Positions 15,932 through 24,221 of a DNA stretch of 64,000 nucleotides are shown here, piece after piece. Made by a program: the position numbers and the translations under genes. Each line of letters begins with the position of its first letter. Within the stretch, counting starts at the first letter, position 1. The stretch comes from Saprospiraceae bacterium (lineage in GTDB: Bacteria; Bacteroidota; Bacteroidia; Chitinophagales; Saprospiraceae): contig JANQPA010000037.1 of the NCBI GenBank assembly GCA_028285545.1, positions 62,001-126,000 of the forward strand, written 5' to 3'. Below the pieces are notes generated by a model. That model was given only the letters and a program-made list of their open reading frames with translations. It had not been told where the DNA came from and did no database searches.

Positions 15932-18922
15932 ATGAAGTATTTGTATGGAAAAAATTCATTGCTGCTGTTTGCATTCCTAATGCTTAGTTCAGTAGCAATG
16001 GCCCAATTTACTGTTTCTGGTAATATTACAGACGGTAATGGAGAGCCCTTAATCGGAGTGTCCATCCTTGTTAAAGGAACGACATCCGGTGCGGTAACCG
16101 ACTTTAATGGAGATTACTCCATTGATATTGCTGGCAGCTCCGCTACCCTAATTATTTCTTATACGGGTTTCAAAACCGTTGAAGAAAATGTAAGTGCTAG
16201 TACCGGAACCCTCAACCTTACCATGGAGGATGATATTGCCAACCTGGACGAAGTAGTTGTAACGGGTCTGGCTTCAGGTGTTAAGAGATCAAACTCCGGT
16301 AATGCCATTACTTCAATTGAGGGGGATGCGCTTAGCGATCAAACCAGCCCTCAAACTCTTGATAACGCACTTTACGGTAAAATCCCTGGTGTACAAATGA
16401 CTGCCAACGGTGGTGCTCCTGGTGGAGGTATCAACGTTCAGTTAAGAGGAGTTTCTACTCTTGGTGCTGGATCTTCTCAGCCTCTTTACATTATTGATGG
16501 GGTGTATATGGATAATTCTGCACAGCGAAACTTCCGTAGTTTCGTTAACAGTGCGGGTGGTGGTAGTTCTTCTGCCAACCAAGATAATGTAGCGAGCAGG
16601 ATTTCAGATATCAACCCTGATGAGATCGAAAAGATCGAAATCTTAAAAGGACCTTCCGCAGCTGCTATTTATGGTACTCGTGCCAATGCAGGGGTGATCA
16701 TTATTACTACTAAAAAAGGAGCTGCAGGTCAATCTAAAGTATCTTTCAGCCAAGACCTTGGATTTGCAAAAGGTCAAAACTTCATTGGATTTGATGACTG
16801 GGATGAAGCAAAAGTTAGAAATTTCTATGGTTCTGGTGCCGAGCCCGAATTGGCTGCACTTAGAGCTGCCCAGGCTGAAGGAAGAGTAACTGACTGGGAA
16901 GAATTCTTCTATGGCGAAACGCCTCTTTTGTCAAACACTACTTTGAGTGCCAGTGGTGGTAACCAAAAAACTCAGTTTTTTGCTTCTGGTAACTACCAGA
17001 CTGAAGATGGAATTATCAAAAATACAGGTTATGATCGTTATTCTTTCCGTGTGAATATTGATCATACTTTCAGTGACATTTTATCTGTCAAGTTTAATAA
17101 TAACTTTATCCGTACCGAAACTCAGCGTGGATTTACTGGTAACCAAAACAGAACCGGTGGTTCTTTAGGATATACCATTGCCTATACTCCTTCCTATGCT
17201 GATTTGTTCCCGGATGAAGCAGGTGTTTATCCAACCAATCCTTACTTTGGTGGTAACCCTATTGAAGTTAGAGATGTAGGGGTTAATGATTATATTGTTA
17301 ATCGATTTATATCTGCTGCTGCTATCGATTTGAACTTGATTACCAAGGCTAATTATTTCTTCAAGGTTAAAATTAATGGTGGTGCGGATTATGTTGCCAG
17401 CAACTCATTGGTTTATTTCCCAGAAACCATGCAATACCAGCAAACTCAGGCCAATCCTGGTGATGCAGTATGGGGGAATTCCAATAATTTAAATACTAAC
17501 ATTCAGGCTTTTGCCATCTTCAATGCAGATGTAGGGCAATTTAATACCAATACTTCGATTGGTGTAGTAAGATTGGACCAGGATATTGAATTTTTAGCTA
17601 CTCGTGGCCGTGGTTTAGCTGCCGGTCAAAATAACTTGAACTGGGCTGCTGTACAAACCATCCAGGCTCAATCTACTCAAACCATTACCGATGTAGGACT
17701 TGTGGCACAGGAAGACATCAACTGGCAAGATAAAATTATTGCTTCTTTAGGAATTCGATTTGATAAATCGACTTTGAATGCTGATCAGACTAAGTTTTAT
17801 GCTTTCCCTAAGGCTTCTTTGGCTGTTAACCTTCACAATTTTGACTTCTTTAACTCAAGCTTATTAAGTCAGGTGAAAGTAAGAGCGGCTTATGGTGAAA
17901 CAGGTGGTTTGCCTAGATTCGGACAAACTTTTGAACCTTTGAACTCCATAAATATTGATGGAAATTTGGGTGGAGTTGTTGGTACTCAGGGTGTTGATGC
18001 AACATTGGAGCCTGAAACGGCTTCTGAATTGGAATTTGGAGTTGACCTAGGGTTCTGGGGCAACCGTGTTACCTTAGAAGCTACCTACTATAACAAAACA
18101 GTAAATGACCTGATCTTGCCATTAAGAACAGCTACTTCTACAGGTATCGCTAATATCCAAACCAATGCAGCGGATTTGGAAAACAAAGGAGTTGAATTAG
18201 GTCTTGGTATTAATGCTGTTCGAAATGATAATTTCAATTGGTATACTAAATTGCTTTATTGGCAAAACCGTTCAGAGATTACACGTCTGATCGTACCTGA
18301 ATTTAATACAGGTGGATTTGGATCTTCTCTTGGAACCTATGCAGTAGCTCTTGGATTTTCTCCAACGACTATTATTGGTAACCCTGATATTGCAGATGGC
18401 CCTGTTGGAAAAACTGTTTATGGTGACCGTCAGCCAGATTTCCAATACTCAATCATTAATCAGTTGAGTTTCCTTAAGAACTTCGACTTTAGTTTTGTAT
18501 TGCATGGACAAAAAGGAGGTGCTGCAATTAACCTTTCTGCATTCCTATGGGATGATGGTGGTACTACTCCTGACTGGGATGGTGATGATGATGGAGATGG
18601 TGTCTTCAATGGAGATGAGCGATTGACTGCTCGTAGAGATGAGGGTAATAGCCCACGTGTATTTATCGAGCCTACTAGCTACTTGAAATTAAGAGAGGTT
18701 GGATTATTCTATACCTTACCACAGGAAGCTATTAGCAGTTTAGGATTCATTAATCGACTAAAAATTGGTGTTTCTGCCAATAACGTTTTATTGTGGACCA
18801 ATTATGGAAGTTACGATCCTGAGGTTTCTAATTTCGGATCTCAGCCTATTTTTGGTAGTGTGGAGGTAACTCCTTTCCCAAGTTCTAGAAGATTTTTCTT
18901 CCACCTTAAAGCGGACTTTTAA
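15932..18922 (+). CDS. SusC/RagA-type TonB-dependent outer-membrane transporter
   Basis: A 996-residue outer-membrane transporter that imports a nutrient with TonB energy. Order: signal peptide (1-24, ends AMAQ), a CarboxypepD_reg-like domain (about 25-108, FTVSGNITDGNGEPLIGVSI), the TonB-box region NLDEVVVTG, a plug domain with QLRGVSTLG, PLYIIDGVYMD and IEKIEILKGPSAAAIYGTRAN, and a 22-strand barrel ending in the aromatic RRFFFHLKADF. The barrel has a calcium-like acidic loop DWDGDDDGDG near 890. The SusD partner follows 38 bp later. The substrate is unknown because no glycoside hydrolase or peptidase gene is next to the pair. Confidence 0.95.
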   Translation: MKYLYGKNSLLLFAFLMLSSVAMAQFTVSGNITDGNGEPLIGVSILVKGTTSGAVTDFNGDYSIDIAGSSATLIISYTGFKTVEENVSASTGTLNLTMEDDIANLDEVVVTGLASGVKRSNSGNAITSIEGDALSDQTSPQTLDNALYGKIPGVQMTANGGAPGGGINVQLRGVSTLGAGSSQPLYIIDGVYMDNSAQRNFRSFVNSAGGGSSSANQDNVASRISDINPDEIEKIEILKGPSAAAIYGTRANAGVIIITTKKGAAGQSKVSFSQDLGFAKGQNFIGFDDWDEAKVRNFYGSGAEPELAALRAAQAEGRVTDWEEFFYGETPLLSNTTLSASGGNQKTQFFASGNYQTEDGIIKNTGYDRYSFRVNIDHTFSDILSVKFNNNFIRTETQRGFTGNQNRTGGSLGYTIAYTPSYADLFPDEAGVYPTNPYFGGNPIEVRDVGVNDYIVNRFISAAAIDLNLITKANYFFKVKINGGADYVASNSLVYFPETMQYQQTQANPGDAVWGNSNNLNTNIQAFAIFNADVGQFNTNTSIGVVRLDQDIEFLATRGRGLAAGQNNLNWAAVQTIQAQSTQTITDVGLVAQEDINWQDKIIASLGIRFDKSTLNADQTKFYAFPKASLAVNLHNFDFFNSSLLSQVKVRAAYGETGGLPRFGQTFEPLNSINIDGNLGGVVGTQGVDATLEPETASELEFGVDLGFWGNRVTLEATYYNKTVNDLILPLRTATSTGIANIQTNAADLENKGVELGLGINAVRNDNFNWYTKLLYWQNRSEITRLIVPEFNTGGFGSSLGTYAVALGFSPTTIIGNPDIADGPVGKTVYGDRQPDFQYSIINQLSFLKNFDFSFVLHGQKGGAAINLSAFLWDDGGTTPDWDGDDDGDGVFNGDERLTARRDEGNSPRVFIEPTSYLKLREVGLFYTLPQEAISSLGFINRLKIGVSANNVLLWTNYGSYDPEVSNFGSQPIFGSVEVTPFPSSRRFFFHLKADF

Positions 18923-18960
18923 TCTTAGTGAATCTCTTAGTAAATTTTAAAAAAAGAATA

Positions 18961-20343
18961 ATGAGAAATAAACTCTTAATTTTATCTAAAGGGGTCTTAT
19001 TACTTTGCTTTTTGTCTTTTTCTTCTTGTGAAATAGACCTAGTGACAGACCCTAACAATCCATCTGTTCAAAGTGCCACCAGTGATGCATCATCTGTGGA
19101 AATTCAATTCTTAATTACTGGACTGGAAGGTCGTAATAGAGGTTATTATGGTAATGCCAGCCAAATGTTTGGTGCCTTCGGTCGTGAGGTATGGCCTTAT
19201 TTTGCTTCAGATCCTCGTTTTATTGAAGACTGGTTAGGTTCTACTACTTATAATAGCTTCTTTGGCTCAGGAGGAACCTATACAACTCCCTATCAGGCTG
19301 TTAAGCAGGCAAACATCATTATTGAGGCCGCTGCGAATAGTACTAAAATTACTGCTCAGCAAGCAGCCGGAGCTTCAGGAGTTGCAAAAACCATCAAAGG
19401 ATTCCAGTTAATTTGGCCATTATTACAACAATGGGATAATGGTATCCGTATTGATGTAGCAGATCCATTAAATCCTGGTCCATATGTAGGAGAAAACAAC
19501 CCTCAAGCAGCTTTCGCTCAGATTTTAGCTATTTTGAATGATGGACTTAGCGATTTAAACGCTGCTGGTCCAGAATTTGGGTTTACTTTGACTTCTGCTT
19601 TTAGTGGTTTTGATACACCTGCTACTTTTGCACAGGTTAACCGTGCAATTGCTGCTCGTGTGGCTCTGTATGCTGAAGATTATTCAGCTGCTGCTACTGC
19701 CTTAAATGGATCTTTCATGGATATGGCTGTAGATGCTGGTACTTCTGATAAGATGTTCGCTGGCCCAGTGCATGTTTATGGAAATCCTCCTGATGCAGGA
19801 AACCCATTATTTGCACCTTTTGATCAGGCAACAGCTCAGCTGCTTATCTGTCATCCTGCTTGGGTTGAAGATGCACTGCCTGGTGATCAACGTTTGAATA
19901 AAGTACAGAAGCTAGTCAACAACATCCAAACCAATCCTGGATTGAGAGATGTTAATGATGATCTTTTAGAAGGAGAATATCAGGATGTTAGATATGCTTC
20001 CCTTACTACAAACATTCCTTTCATCCGTAATGAAGAATTGATTTTGATATCTGCCGAGTTAAGTGCTCGTGCTGGAAATACACAAGATGCTGTAGATGCT
20101 ATCAATGTAGTACGTAATACTTGGGGGGTAGGTGATTATACCGGAGGTACCTCTTTAGATGAGTTAATTGATGAAGTTCTTTTCCAAAGAAGATACTCTC
20201 TATGGTGTGAAGGTGGTCATCGCTGGATCGACCTTAGAAGAACGAGTAGATTGAATGAGAACTATGTTGACCTTCGTGACCAAGGTGGTTTTATCGAAAC
20301 TATTGCTCGTCCAATTAGTGAGGTTAACTGGGACGCTAGATAG
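18961..20343 (+). CDS. SusD/RagB family nutrient-binding lipoprotein
   Basis: The surface lipoprotein partner of the upstream transporter, 460 residues from the ATG at 18961. That start gives a lipoprotein signal (MRNKLLILSKGVLLLCFLSF then SSC, Cys at 23); the frame runs 11 codons further upstream without a better signal. The TPR-like core is seen in YQAVKQANIIIEAA and AQVNRAIAARVALYAEDYSAA; the C-terminal family signature is LIDEVLFQRRYSLWCEGGHR with WIDLRR. SusD proteins cap the SusC barrel and capture the substrate. A 7-bp repeat array starts directly at the stop codon. Confidence 0.92.
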   Translation: MRNKLLILSKGVLLLCFLSFSSCEIDLVTDPNNPSVQSATSDASSVEIQFLITGLEGRNRGYYGNASQMFGAFGREVWPYFASDPRFIEDWLGSTTYNSFFGSGGTYTTPYQAVKQANIIIEAAANSTKITAQQAAGASGVAKTIKGFQLIWPLLQQWDNGIRIDVADPLNPGPYVGENNPQAAFAQILAILNDGLSDLNAAGPEFGFTLTSAFSGFDTPATFAQVNRAIAARVALYAEDYSAAATALNGSFMDMAVDAGTSDKMFAGPVHVYGNPPDAGNPLFAPFDQATAQLLICHPAWVEDALPGDQRLNKVQKLVNNIQTNPGLRDVNDDLLEGEYQDVRYASLTTNIPFIRNEELILISAELSARAGNTQDAVDAINVVRNTWGVGDYTGGTSLDELIDEVLFQRRYSLWCEGGHRWIDLRRTSRLNENYVDLRDQGGFIETIARPISEVNWDAR

Positions 20344-20392
20344 AGTACTGAGTACCAAGTATTGGGTAATGTGATTACTCATTACAAGTACT
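20344..20392. repeat. 7-bp tandem array with inverted second half
   Basis: Seven heptamers in exact register (AGTACTG, AGTACCA, AGTATTG, GGTAATG, TGATTAC, TCATTAC, AAGTACT) begin on the base after the susD stop codon. The last three are roughly the complement of the first ones, so the array can fold into a hairpin. The 14-mer AGTATTGGGTAATG recurs exactly at 63681-63694. Confidence 0.75.
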
Positions 20393-20405
20393 TAATCTGA
20401 TATAA

Positions 20406-20450
20406 ATAAAATGAAGGGTTTTCGGTGGATGCCGGAAGCCCTTTATTTTA
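20406..20450. terminator. Bidirectional terminator between susD and ridA-like genes
   Basis: An imperfect hairpin with outer arms AAATGAAGGG and CCCTTTATTTT and inner pairs TTCGG/CCGGAA lies between two convergent genes. A/T runs on both sides allow it to work in both directions. The stop codon of the RidA gene is inside the right arm. Confidence 0.65.
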
Positions 20451-20820
20451 ATTCGGCAATACATTCTATTTCAATTAAAGCATCCATGGGTAGTCTTGAT
20501 ACTTCTACGGTTGTTCTGGCGGGAGTATGATCCCCAAAAAAGCTGGCATAAGTTGTATTCATTTTGGGAAAATCAGCAAAGTTTTTTAGGAAAACACTGG
20601 TTTTTACAATGTTATCTCTGGTACATCCTTCTTCTTTTAAAACTCTTTCAAGGTTGGTTAGCGCCAAAAGGGTTTGTTCTTCAATGGTGGTACCTTCCAC
20701 CTGCATTGTTTCTGGATTCAGAGGAGTTTGGCCGGAGCAGAATATTAGATTCCCGGAACGAATGGCGGCAGCGTATGGACCTATGGCTGCCGGGGCATTT
20801 GGAGCGATGATTTTTTTCAT
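20443..20820 (-). CDS. ridA: RidA family enamine/imine deaminase
   Basis: A 125-residue cytosolic protein of the YjgF/YER057c/UK114 family. RidA hydrolyses reactive 2-aminoacrylate-type enamines from PLP enzymes to 2-ketoacids. Family features are APAAIGPYAAAIRSGNLIFCSGQ, the segment NLERVLKEEG and the conserved C-terminal pattern PARTTVEVSRLPMDALIEIE, with the substrate-binding Arg. Length and motifs match the canonical archaetype, so this may be a true deaminase. It lies downstream of a small lipoprotein gene on the same strand, with an 8-bp repeat array between them. Confidence 0.93.
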   Translation of the reverse strand: MKKIIAPNAPAAIGPYAAAIRSGNLIFCSGQTPLNPETMQVEGTTIEEQTLLALTNLERVLKEEGCTRDNIVKTSVFLKNFADFPKMNTTYASFFGDHTPARTTVEVSRLPMDALIEIECIAELK

Positions 20821-20829
20821 GGTTTTAAA

Positions 20830-20877
20830 GTTAGCAAGTGTTCAAGTTGACAAGTGTTCAAGTTAGCAAGTGTTCAG
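20830..20877. repeat. 8-bp tandem array, 6 units in 16-bp pairs
   Basis: Six octamers alternate between GTTAGCAA/GTTGACAA and GTGTTCAA/GTGTTCAG in exact register. The array starts 10 bp upstream of the RidA start codon and runs into the stop codon (20874-20876) of the next minus-strand gene, so its last unit supplies that stop. Confidence 0.8.
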
Positions 20878-21080
20878 GTTATTTTAGGAGTTGTGAAGAT
20901 AAATGTTTTCAAATTCAATAAAGGGGCAGATGGAACCACTTCTTCCTGAAGAGTGTAAAACTCCCTTATTTCTTCCTCTTCTTTAAGCTCTTTTTTTTGA
21001 TCTTCTCCTTTGGTGCATGCGGTTAGCCCGAACAGTAGACTAAAAATTATTAGGGATATAGCAAAATTACGGATCTTCAT
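20874..21080 (-). CDS. Small lipoprotein of unknown function
   Basis: A 68-residue protein with a strong lipoprotein signal (MKIRNFAISLIIFSLLFG then LTAC, Cys at 22). The mature part is short and highly charged (GEDQKKELKEEEEIREFY) with a hydrophobic end. I recognise no family. The final codons and stop overlap a tandem repeat array, so the C-terminus may have been changed by repeat turnover. The signal peptide is good evidence that the gene is real. Confidence 0.55.
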   Translation of the reverse strand: MKIRNFAISLIIFSLLFGLTACTKGEDQKKELKEEEEIREFYTLQEEVVPSAPLLNLKTFIFTTPKIT

Positions 21081-21274
21081 ATTTTGATTTTTTCAAAAAA
21101 GACAAAAAGGATGGAATTAATTTCTATCTTAAATCAACATACTGAATGACTGTCTCCTTTTGAAAAAGCTGTGCCGCATTTGAATTTTAATAACAAATAG
21201 GAGTGAATATTTACACTTTATTTGGAAATATCCCTTCTTCCATGCTTCAATACCAAAAAGTTATAATACCTTAA

Positions 21275-21354
21275 ATACGGATATACGGATATATGGGTAT
21301 ACGGGTATACGGGTATACGGGTATACGGGTATACGGGTATACGGGTATACAGAA
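21275..21354. repeat. 8-bp tandem array (ATACGGGT), 10 units
   Basis: Ten octamers in register: two ATACGGAT, one ATATGGGT, six perfect ATACGGGT (21299-21346) and one ATACAGAA. The following 60 bp contain inverted copies (TATACCCGT) and repeated GTGAA elements that continue to the start codon of the permease gene at 21416. The six perfect copies suggest recent expansion. Confidence 0.88.
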
Positions 21355-21415
21355 ATATATGAGCCCCTATACCGTGAACCCCTATACCCGTGAAACCGTG
21401 AACACATAAAAACAC

Positions 21416-22765
21416 ATGAAACCAGAACTCAAAAGACAATTAAGCTTATTCGACTCCATCATGATTGTGGCTGGAATAGTCGTTGGATCAGGAATATTTT
21501 TGACCACGGGAATAATGGCTGAATCGCTTCCATCCGTAGCTTGGATATTATTAGCCTGGGTAGTGGGGGGATTAATTACATTATGCGGAGGATTAGTTTA
21601 TGCAGAATTAGGTGCCTCCTTGCCTGAAGCAGGCGGACAATACGTCTATTTGAGAGAAGCCTATGGTACTTTGGTAGCATTTTTAAGTGGTTGGGTTATT
21701 TTTTTGGTTTACATGTGTGGAGGAATAGCCATGTTGGCCGTTGCATTTTCAGAATATTTTGGAACGCTGGCCCCTGGATTTTCCAATTCAAATACTCTTT
21801 TCTCCATTTTGGGATTTAATGTTTCTGCCGGGCAGTTATTAAGTCTGGTTTTGGTTGTTCTATTTTCCTTTTTTAATTACATAGGCGTTTTGTTTGGTAA
21901 AGGAGTTCAAAATCTTTTGTCGCTTATTAAGATAATTGCTATTGTGGCATTTATTCTTTTTGGTTTGTGGGCCAGTCAGGGAAATGCTCTTGATTTATCC
22001 TTATCCACGGATGGCTTAAGTTTTGGAAGTTTAGTTGCAAAATTTGGTGCTGTTTTGTTGTTGGTATTTTGGGCTTTTGATGGTTGGAATAATGTCAATT
22101 TTGTTGCTGGAGAAATAAAAAAACCTGCTGTCAATGTTCCAAGAGCCTTAATTATTAGCATCAGTCTAATAAGTCTGGTTTATATTCTCATTAATATCGT
22201 TTATTTCAAAGCTTTACCCATAGAAGAGATTATCGGGGTGGTTACGATTGCAGATTCTGTTTCTACCGTTCTATTTGGATCTATTGCTACCACCTTACTT
22301 ACCATTGCAATTTTAATTGCTATTGCCAGTTCTCTTAATGGTAGTGTTTTGGTAGGTGCAAGAGTTTATTATGCAATGGCCAGGGATGGTGTGTTTTTTA
22401 AAAAGATGGGTAAGGTTCATCCGAAATTTAAAACACCTGCCTACTCCATTGTCATTCAGTGTATTTGGTCAGGGGTTTTGGTATTTATGGGTAATGTTGA
22501 GCAATTGTTTACCTATATGATCTTCCCGGCGATAATATTTTGGGTAATAACCGCCTTCTCCGTTTTTATCCTTCGAAGAAAACGCCCAGAGCTTAGCAGG
22601 CCTTATAAAACCTGGGGATATCCTTTGACTCCATTAATATTTATTTTTGCCTGTTTGGGACTTCTAATCAACACTGTTTTTGAATCACCTCTGGAGTCAA
22701 TAGCAGGCCTGGGAATTACACTATTAGGGATTCCGGTCTATTGGTATTGGAAAAATCGATCCTAG
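21416..22765 (+). CDS. APC superfamily amino acid permease
   Basis: An inner-membrane amino acid transporter of 449 residues with about 12 membrane segments. The unwound first helix motif GIVVGSGIFLTTG is typical of the APC/LAT fold, as are GGLVYAELGASLPEAGGQYVYL and FWAFDGWNNVNFVAGE, which resemble SLC7-type and bacterial SteT-like exchangers. Substrate is not certain; serine/threonine or general neutral amino acid exchange is possible. The start codon lies directly at the end of a repeat-rich stretch, so the promoter may be inside or before the array. A long GC-core hairpin follows the stop. Confidence 0.88.
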   Translation: MKPELKRQLSLFDSIMIVAGIVVGSGIFLTTGIMAESLPSVAWILLAWVVGGLITLCGGLVYAELGASLPEAGGQYVYLREAYGTLVAFLSGWVIFLVYMCGGIAMLAVAFSEYFGTLAPGFSNSNTLFSILGFNVSAGQLLSLVLVVLFSFFNYIGVLFGKGVQNLLSLIKIIAIVAFILFGLWASQGNALDLSLSTDGLSFGSLVAKFGAVLLLVFWAFDGWNNVNFVAGEIKKPAVNVPRALIISISLISLVYILINIVYFKALPIEEIIGVVTIADSVSTVLFGSIATTLLTIAILIAIASSLNGSVLVGARVYYAMARDGVFFKKMGKVHPKFKTPAYSIVIQCIWSGVLVFMGNVEQLFTYMIFPAIIFWVITAFSVFILRRKRPELSRPYKTWGYPLTPLIFIFACLGLLINTVFESPLESIAGLGITLLGIPVYWYWKNRS

Positions 22766-22790
22766 GTTTAAAAGACAGTAACAAAAATTA

Positions 22791-22836
22791 AATTAGGTAT
22801 GGTATGCCGCCGACCGGCGGCATACCATACCTAATT
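22791..22836. terminator. 22-bp perfect palindrome with GC core after the permease gene
   Basis: Arms 22791-22812 and 22815-22836 are perfectly complementary with only 2 bases between them. The outer parts are A/T-rich and the centre is GCCGCCG/CGGCGGC. It starts 25 bp after the permease stop and resembles the palindrome at 59413-59464 in design. Confidence 0.75.
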
Positions 22837-22916
22837 ATATAATCTCCTGATGCCTGGAAGTAGGAAGATGATTAATTACTTGTGTTAAGAGTATTTTACC
22901 TTTTTTCTGCCAGATG

Positions 22917-22978
22917 TTAACATTAATTATTTGCTTTAATGTTAATTATTTGTAAACTTTACATTAAATTAATGTAAA
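22917..22978. promoter_or_regulatory. Two inverted repeats upstream of the PH-like gene
   Basis: TTAACATTAA (22917-22926) pairs with TTAATGTTAA (22936-22945), and TTTACATT (22958-22965) pairs with AATGTAAA (22971-22978). The second ends 9 bp before the start codon. The same two modules, TTAACATTAA and TTTACAT/ATGTAAA, lie upstream of the hybrid regulator gene at 26301-26332, so a common DNA-binding protein is possible. Confidence 0.4.
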
Positions 22979-22987
22979 ACTGAGGTT

Positions 22988-23476
22988 ATGGCAAAGAAGA
23001 TTTACAAGGAAAAACAGCGCGTTCGAGCCAATGGAATGATTCTCATGGTCATCTTTCTAATGGGAATATTATTATATTCTTTTTTTCAATCACTGTTTGA
23101 GCACAATTGGGTCTTTACTTATGTAGAATGGAGCTCTCTGGCTTTGTTGTTGTTGTTAGGATGTTTTTTATGGTACCTTTTCCGATTAAAACTTAATCTT
23201 GCGATCAGTAAACAAGGAATCCATTATAAGATGAGCCCCTGGCATAATAAAAAACGAAAAATCCTCTGGGAGGATGTTCATCGTTGCGAAATAATTAAGA
23301 CGCCCAAGATGGCTCAATGGCATGGAGGTAACATCACTTTTAATTATGAGAAGCGATTTTCTGTGTCTGGACGCAACGGACTTCTAGTCACCACTAAGGA
23401 TGGACAGCAATACTTTTTAGGCTCCAGAAGATTGTATGCCTTAAAGAATGCTGTTGAAAAGGCATTAAAGGAGTAA
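22988..23476 (+). CDS. Membrane protein with PH-like domain
   Basis: A 162-residue protein with two membrane helices (about 17-37 and 48-66) followed by a cytoplasmic domain of beta-strands (ISKQGIHYKMSPWHNKKRKILWEDVHRCEI) and an ending helix (LYALKNAVEKALKE), a layout typical of bacterial PH-like (bPH) membrane proteins. The function is unknown. The stop codon is directly followed by the stop codon of the convergent gene, with no base between. Two inverted repeats lie just upstream of the start. Confidence 0.6.
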   Translation: MAKKIYKEKQRVRANGMILMVIFLMGILLYSFFQSLFEHNWVFTYVEWSSLALLLLLGCFLWYLFRLKLNLAISKQGIHYKMSPWHNKKRKILWEDVHRCEIIKTPKMAQWHGGNITFNYEKRFSVSGRNGLLVTTKDGQQYFLGSRRLYALKNAVEKALKE

Positions 23477-24037
23477 TTATTCACACTTTAATTTCTTGCC
23501 GTTTTCATCTTCTTCTAACTGCCAGCATTCATCATAGATGGAGCAGAAGCAAGCCTTGTATTCAAAATCGATTTCTTTCAGAACTTCATAATCGTTTTCA
23601 AATCGAGGTCCTTGCAAAAAAAGAATTTGAAACTCTTCTTCAGGGGATAGTACTTTGTCGCTTACAAGAGAAATAGAAGTATTCATTTGCTCTAGAACAG
23701 ATTTGGGAACAAACGGTTGTAGGGCAGACAATATGCTTCCTTCATAGTCCTGAAAGGCGGTATCTTTTATGGTAAATACACCATCCTTTATAATAGCTGG
23801 TCCTACTCCTTTATTTACGAGGGAATAGGTGATTTTAAATTGCTCTCCATAATTATAGGTAATATTACCATCAACATAAGGCCAAACAGAGGCTTTTTGC
23901 TGTGATATCATAATTTCCTGCTGCTCTTTCATGATATTTGCTTCATAAATGGAAACAATTAAGGCAACAGCACTTATCAGTAAAGCTGAAAGAGCCATTA
24001 TGTCAGAACGGTCGAGTATGAACTTCTTTTCTTCCAT
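23477..24037 (-). CDS. Single-pass membrane protein of unknown function
   Basis: A 186-residue protein with one N-terminal membrane helix (about 12-31, IMALSALLISAVALIVSIYE) and a short coiled segment (EANIMKEQQEIMISQQ) before a beta-rich domain with four Cys near the end (ACFCSIYDEC and KLKCE). The pattern VWPYVDGNITYNYGEQFKITYSLVNKGVGPAIIKDG is seen in many small bacterial anchored proteins, but I know no function. It converges with the PH-like gene with zero spacing. Its upstream side carries the octad array at 24054. Confidence 0.55.
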   Translation of the reverse strand: MEEKKFILDRSDIMALSALLISAVALIVSIYEANIMKEQQEIMISQQKASVWPYVDGNITYNYGEQFKITYSLVNKGVGPAIIKDGVFTIKDTAFQDYEGSILSALQPFVPKSVLEQMNTSISLVSDKVLSPEEEFQILFLQGPRFENDYEVLKEIDFEYKACFCSIYDECWQLEEDENGKKLKCE

Positions 24038-24053
24038 TGGAAAATTTTGAATT

Positions 24054-24077
24054 GTAGTCTGGTAGTCTGGTAGTCTG
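24054..24077. repeat. 8-bp tandem repeat GTAGTCTG, 3 units
   Basis: Three perfect copies of GTAGTCTG start 16 bp upstream of the minus-strand gene start. The complementary element AGACTAC occurs in the next array (24144-24213), so the two can pair. Confidence 0.8.
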
Positions 24078-24143
24078 GTTTTTATAATATTAAACTTTGA
24101 TAGTAAGTTCTGACAAATAAATTAAGTTGTAATCATCCCAAAT

Positions 24144-24221
24144 CACTAGACTACTAAAACCTAGATTACTAAAACCTAGATTACTAAAACCTAGATTACT
24201 AAAACCTAGACTACTATAACC
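24144..24221. repeat. 15-bp tandem array (CTAAAACCTAGATTA), 4 units plus edges
   Basis: Four copies of a 15-mer at 24154, 24169, 24184 and 24199, the last with one change, flanked by degenerate partial units. The array ends at the stop codon (24222-24224) of the following minus-strand gene. The 15-bp period can be read as 8+7. Confidence 0.85.

Noticed and set aside
21218-21439. A 73-codon open frame on the minus strand across the ATACGGGT array
   Set aside because: Its translation is simply the 8-bp repeat read as protein (repeating YPYTRIPV-like units) and it overlaps the start of the permease gene; no independent support.
24144-24221. Possible CRISPR or iteron cluster
   Set aside because: The 15-bp units are head-to-tail without spacers, and there is no replication initiator gene; it fits the local class of phased arrays better.
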